From Patescibacteria group bacterium UBA5738 (GTDB lineage Bacteria > Patescibacteriota > Minisyncoccia > Minisyncoccales > UBA5738): 8,255 bases of DNA. The position numbers and the translations under genes are program-made. Positions 5,911 through 8,255 of this stretch are shown here, in pieces. The notes under the pieces were generated by a model. The model worked only from the letters and a program-made list of their open reading frames with translations. It ran no database searches and was not told the origin of the DNA. Position 1 is the stretch's first letter. Every line of letters starts with the position of its first letter. Location: the NCBI GenBank assembly GCA_002419295.1, contig DIFW01000018.1, positions 1 through 8,255 on the forward strand, written 5' to 3'.

Positions 5911-6080
5911 AGGACGCATCCTAATCCCTTCGGATGCGCCGGGAGCGTGCGATGTTATACCATCCCCTCGTAAACTATTTTGTATAATACGCATCACACG
6001 CTCCCACTCCCTATTCTGTTTTTTGATTTGTTTTTCTTTGTTTTGTTTTTAAAACTATTCAAGACCGGCGGTCTTTTTTT
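5911..6080 (+). ncRNA. Candidate structured small RNA A
   Basis: Predicted transcript of about 170 nt between a near-consensus promoter and an intrinsic terminator, with no plausible ORF. Hairpin 1 pairs 5912-5921 with 5932-5940 (9 bp, one bulged A) around the loop TAATCCCTTC. Hairpin 2 starts at the very next base: 5941-5949 pairs with 5997-6005, then 5951-5954 with 5992-5995, then 5955-5960 with 5982-5987, giving 19 bp in all with a four-base bulge and a 21-base loop that contains ATCCCC. A T-rich single-stranded linker (6006-6060) leads to the terminator. Both loops expose a UCCC-type motif, which in known firmicute regulatory RNAs pairs with Shine-Dalgarno sequences. I do not recognise the family. 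It is not tmRNA, RNase P or SRP RNA, and its ends do not close as in 6S RNA. Confidence 0.6.
6061..6080 (+). terminator. Terminator of small RNA A
   Basis: Arms AAGACC (6061-6066) and GGTCTT (6070-6075), loop GGC, then T to 6080. The terminator at 6276-6295 has the same arms with the loop reversed to GCC. Confidence 0.85.
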
Positions 6081-6102
6081 GTTTGCGTTTCAATGCTTGC
6101 CC

Positions 6103-6132
6103 TTGACAAATTTTTCACCCTATGGATAGAAT
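6103..6132 (+). promoter_or_regulatory. Sigma70-type promoter of small RNA B
   Basis: Perfect -35 TTGACA (6103-6108), 18-base spacer, -10 TAGAAT (6127-6132), start expected near 6139. The layout and upstream context match the promoter of RNA A. Confidence 0.8.
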
Positions 6133-6138
6133 AAGACT

Positions 6139-6295
6139 ACCCGGAGGCTCCTCCAATTGGCCTTCTGCTTCCGGCTCATGGGAGAGCATTCTGACCTTAC
6201 TGTTATTTCCATTGATTATTCCTGTCAGGATGCTCTCCTCTCCTACTTCTCTTCATTTTGCTTTTGAACTTATCCAAGACCGCCGGTCTTTTTTT
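6139..6295 (+). ncRNA. Candidate structured small RNA B, tandem relative of A
   Basis: Predicted transcript of about 157 nt. A 15-bp stem pairs 6181-6195 with 6224-6238 (one T-G wobble) around a 28-base U-rich loop. The 5' part has a CCGGA/TCCGG pair and a GGAGG/CCTCC self-complement in the first 40 bases. After the stem comes a pyrimidine-rich linker (CTCTCCTACTTCTCTTC), then AACTTATCCAAGACC, which parallels AACTATTCAAGACC in RNA A. Promoter, stem with CTCCC-type 3' arm, linker and terminator come in the same order as in A, so the two look like diverged duplicates. A 60-codon ORF from ATG 6122 begins inside the promoter and runs through the terminator, so I do not call it a gene. Confidence 0.55.
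6276..6295 (+). terminator. Terminator of small RNA B
   Basis: Arms AAGACC (6276-6281) and GGTCTT (6285-6290), loop GCC, T run to 6295. Confidence 0.85.
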
Positions 6296-6322
6296 GTTTT
6301 ATAATCCTTCCAATAATTTCTG

Positions 6323-6351
6323 TTGACCGCGGGCGGTTTTTTTTGTAGGAT
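6323..6351 (+). promoter_or_regulatory. Promoter of the sortase gene
   Basis: -35 TTGACC (6323-6328), 17-base spacer, -10 TAGGAT (6346-6351). The predicted start near 6358 is at most two bases from the ATG at 6360, so the mRNA should be leaderless. The spacer itself holds a short hairpin (ACCG/CGGT, 6326-6337) and eight T residues, a weak terminator-like element. Confidence 0.65.
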
Positions 6352-6359
6352 GGGCTAAT

Positions 6360-7118
6360 ATGAATTACAGGAATAATATCATTATTTTTTTGCTGATTTT
6401 AATCGCGATTTTGCTGATTTTGATTGTCGCGGGGTTTCGATTTGATTCCGTTAACTGGCAAAAATCATGGCCACGCTTGAGCGATCTGGCGACTTCGCCG
6501 GCCACGCGGGAATTGGCAAGAAAAGAAATTCCCGAAGATGCCGTCGCGCCGGTTGATTCCGGGCAAGAAGAAGCGACCGCGGACATTCCGGCAGACGAAG
6601 CGTTCCGGCCGGCAGACGAAGAGAATGTCGGCGAAGCGCCGATTGCGATCGCACCGGTAGTTCCGTCCACCGCGCCGAATGCCGGACAAGCGGACATTAT
6701 TATGATTCCCGAGATCAATATCACCGCGCCGCTGGTAACGCCGGCGGCGGGAGCGGACGCGGCCAAATTAAAGAAAATGCTGGACGACGGGGCGGTGATT
6801 TATCCTGATTCGGTGCGGTTTGGCGGGGTGGGACAAACCATTGTGCTGGGACACAGCGCGCCGCCGAACTGGCCAAACATCAAACACGATACCATTTTTT
6901 CGCGGATCGCGGAGCTGAGCTTTGGTTCAAAGATCGTGGCGGTGTATAGCGACAAAACCTACACTTATTCGGTGGTGGAAAATCGCATCATTGACAAAGG
7001 CGGCAATATTCCCAAATTGGCGCGCGCGGATAATGTTTTGGTGCTGGTTACTTGTTGGCCGCCCGGCCGCGACCTCAAGCGGATGGTGGTGCAAGCGGAC
7101 CTTGTTTCGGTTGATTGA
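6360..7118 (+). CDS. Membrane-anchored sortase
   Basis: Cysteine transpeptidase that joins surface proteins to the cell envelope or to each other, 252 aa. It has one N-terminal transmembrane helix (about 6-26, uncleaved), a long Ala/Pro/Glu-rich linker (about 45-110) and the sortase beta-barrel domain (about 112-252). The catalytic triad is visible: His165 in VLGHSAPP, Cys232 in LVTCWPPG, and Arg241 in LKRMVV. The order and the TCWPPG motif are typical of sortases I associate with CPR genomes; the class (D/E-like) is not certain. There is no Shine-Dalgarno, consistent with the leaderless start. It is a single gene ended by a hairpin at 7193-7210. No protein in this window carries LPxTG; the anchored protein at 2995-4245 is the only local substrate candidate. 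Confidence 0.9.
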   Translation: MNYRNNIIIFLLILIAILLILIVAGFRFDSVNWQKSWPRLSDLATSPATRELARKEIPEDAVAPVDSGQEEATADIPADEAFRPADEENVGEAPIAIAPVVPSTAPNAGQADIIMIPEINITAPLVTPAAGADAAKLKKMLDDGAVIYPDSVRFGGVGQTIVLGHSAPPNWPNIKHDTIFSRIAELSFGSKIVAVYSDKTYTYSVVENRIIDKGGNIPKLARADNVLVLVTCWPPGRDLKRMVVQADLVSVD

Positions 7119-7138
7119 CATTCCGGAGTGATTCGCGA

Positions 7139-7171
7139 AGTATATATTTAAATATATACTTAGTATATACT
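7139..7171. repeat. AT-rich double palindrome
   Basis: A perfect 22-base palindrome (7139-7160, AGTATATATTT and its mirror) is followed after one base by a second palindrome, AGTATATACT (7162-7171). The two share AGTATATA, and a GCG-rich sequence borders both sides. It lies 20 bases after the sortase stop. It could be a dimeric protein-binding site or an extruding hairpin; nothing in the sequence decides. Confidence 0.7.
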
Positions 7172-7192
7172 CGCGTCGCGTTTAATTTTACC

Positions 7193-7210
7193 GGGCGCAA
7201 GCCCTTTTTT
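7193..7210 (+). terminator. Probable sortase terminator
   Basis: A short GGGC/GCCC stem with a GCAA (GNRA) tetraloop is followed by six T residues. The stem is only 4 bp, but the loop is very stable and the position is right. Confidence 0.6.
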
Positions 7211-7273
7211 GTTTGGGCAATGCGAATTAAAACGCGGTTTGGCGTTTTCCACAGACGGCGGCGCGGCGGAGGG

Positions 7274-7302
7274 TTGACACGGATTTTGAAATCTGCTAGT
7301 CT
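7274..7302 (+). promoter_or_regulatory. Promoter upstream of the rRNA region
   Basis: -35 TTGACA (7274-7279), a 17-base spacer and a weaker -10 TAGTCT (7297-7302), with start near 7309. It is the best promoter in the 0.4 kb before the 23S rRNA and may drive it through the leader that follows. Confidence 0.6.
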
Positions 7303-7308
7303 TTGAAT

Positions 7309-7421
7309 GTTGGAGCGATAATAAATAAATGTTGGAAAAAGACATACAAAAACAAATCAAATGAGGCGAATAGTTTTCTGCGACTTTGCGTTTCGGAAAA
7401 CTGCTTCAAAGCGGTTTTTTT
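7309..7421 (+). other. Short leader or attenuator-like transcript with possible 11-aa peptide
   Basis: About 110 nt lie between the promoter and an intrinsic terminator. A tiny ORF, 7329-7364, would encode MLEKDIQKQIK; TTGGAG 15 bases upstream is too far for a normal ribosome site. Two mutually exclusive hairpins follow: 7372-7378 with 7396-7402 (AGTTTTC/GAAAACT), or the terminator stem that uses 7397-7405. This is the classic layout of an attenuator or anti-terminator. It may instead be an independent small RNA. A second ORF from the ATGA overlap (35 codons) runs through the terminator and is not convincing. Confidence 0.35.
7397..7421 (+). terminator. Terminator-like hairpin before the 23S rRNA
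   Basis: Arms 7397-7405 and 7410-7418 form 9 bp with one T-G wobble and loop TCAA, and T residues run to 7421. If fully effective it would cut the 23S rRNA off from the promoter at 7274. Confidence 0.65.
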
Positions 7422-7643
7422 GTTGGCCGATTTCAGCGCGATTGAGGGGCAAGAAAATTAAAAATTGAATAGTCAGTTATATTGCCGGTAAAAATTACAT
7501 CGAATTTTATCGGCGATTCCAAAGTCTTTTTGAAACAATTGTAATTTCAAGAATTTGGCGGCGGCGCAGGCGGTTATCAGCGGTGATAATTCAAATCGCC
7601 CAACTGCGGAATTCAACAAATTGAAGTTATTAATTGCTAGCCA
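7422..7643 (+). other. Structured spacer before the 23S rRNA
   Basis: No credible ORF or tRNA is present here. Three consecutive hairpins are visible. The first pairs 7484-7496 with 7503-7514 (12 bp, one bulge). The second has an outer CCAAA/TTTGG pair and an inner TTGAAA/TTTCAA pair (about 7519-7557). The third pairs GGCG 7569-7572 with 7597-7600, and TTATCA 7574-7579 with TGATAA 7584-7589 around GCGG. These may be pre-rRNA processing structures or a separate RNA. No clear -35/-10 pair was found. Confidence 0.35.
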
Positions 7644-8255
7644 AGGTAATGTTTTATAGGCGGATGGTGGATGCCTAGGGACCGGAAGGCGAAGAAGGAC
7701 GCGGTCTGTCTGCGATAAGCTTGGGGGAGGTGACCAACAACCTTTGATCCCGAGATTTCCGAATGGGGAAACCCCGATCGCGCAAACGCGATTGATCCCG
7801 AGCGCAAGCGAGGGAAGCGAACCTGCGGAAGGGAAACATCTCAGTACGCAGAGGAAAAGAAAAAAAGTCCTGAGACGCAAGTCGAAGGAAACATTCTCCC
7901 AGTAGCGGCGAGCGAAAAGAGAGGAGCTCAAACCCGTTTGTATTTCTCCGGTGTTTATAATTATCATTGATAATTTATTATTGATAATTAAGGATACCGG
8001 TGAAGTACAAGCGGGGGTTATAAGGTAAGGATATTTTCGCTTCGGCGAAACAAAGTTTATCAATATGTAATCTGGTTAGCCCAACTACCCTGGAAAGGGA
8101 GGCCATAGCGGGTAATAGCCCCGTAAGCGAAAACCATTACAAGCTTTGAATCTTTATTCTTGAGTACCGCGGGAAACGACAGTCCTGCGGGAAGTCGGCG
8201 GGACTATACCGCCAAAGCTAAATACTACCCGGTCACCGATAGTGTACAAGTACCG
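7644..8255 (+). rRNA. 23S ribosomal RNA, 5' part (runs off the window)
   Basis: Conserved domain I landmarks appear in the right order: GGTGGATGCC at 7666, GAAGGACG and CTGCGATAAGC, GAATGGGGAAACCC, AGTACGCAGAGGAAAAGA, CCCAGTAGCGGCGAGCGAA, GGAAAGGGAGGCCATAGCGGG, AGCCCCGTAAGCGAAAACC, CTAAATACTACCCG and ACCGATAGTG. The exact 5' end (about 7644) is estimated from the usual distance to GGTGGATGCC. Compared with Bacillus or E. coli, the helix after GAGCTCAAACC is greatly enlarged (7933-8015) with an AT-rich tip. No 16S rRNA or tRNA gene lies in the preceding 500 bases; the nearest gene is the sortase. Confidence 0.95.

Noticed and set aside
5911..6080. 6S RNA
   Set aside because: Size is suitable, but the 5' and 3' ends do not pair to form the closing stem, and the structure is two separate hairpins.
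6122..6304. 60-codon ORF over small RNA B
   Set aside because: Its ATG lies inside the promoter upstream of the expected transcript start, and it runs through the terminator.
7422..7643. tRNA genes in the spacer before the 23S rRNA
   Set aside because: No cloverleaf or TTCGAAT-type T-loop could be found in the hairpins present.
7473..8063. 196-codon minus-strand ORF
   Set aside because: Lies across the 23S rRNA gene on the opposite strand.

Overview
The window looks like part of a small-genome bacterium of the Candidatus Patescibacteria (CPR) type, probably Parcubacteria-like. The grounds are an ER/archaeal-type SipW signal peptidase beside SipW-class secreted proteins, a CPR-style sortase, a REP-associated tyrosine transposase, and a 23S rRNA with an unusually expanded domain I helix. 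This placement is inference. TGA ends the toxin, transposase and sortase genes at natural family ends, so the standard bacterial code applies; this argues against the lineages that read TGA as glycine.

Region 1 (about 1-4306) is a four-gene surface operon behind a strong terminator: a TasA/camelysin-like secreted protein, its SipW-type signal peptidase, a second SipW-class secreted protein with a long acidic and glycine-rich tail, and a large secreted protein with a C-terminal membrane anchor. The last three genes overlap at their starts and stops, which suggests coupled translation. The set resembles the Bacillus tapA-sipW-tasA fibre operon in logic, and plausibly builds a fibre or surface layer.

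Region 2 (4277-5861) is a mobile-element zone. Six copies of one short palindrome (arms CTGTTGAGGT and ACCTCAACAG, loop CAA or TTG) surround and enter a RAYT transposase gene. One copy lies in frame inside the transposase, and two copies double as intrinsic terminators. A decayed second copy of the transposase 5' end lies 0.7 kb upstream, and a RelE-type toxin-antitoxin pair sits between the two copies.

Region 3 (5862-6358) has no convincing protein gene. It holds two tandem small-RNA units that look like divergent duplicates. Each has a near-consensus sigma70-type promoter (TTGACA, 18-base spacer, TACAAT or TAGAAT), a strongly structured transcript of about 160-170 nt, and a near-identical terminator. 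This is the best candidate in the window for something undescribed.

Region 4 (6323-7210) is a membrane-anchored sortase gene whose promoter lies so close to the ATG that the mRNA should be leaderless. Region 5 (7274-8255) is a promoter plus a short leader or attenuator-like unit, a structured spacer, and the 5' part of a 23S rRNA gene with no 16S rRNA or tRNA just upstream.
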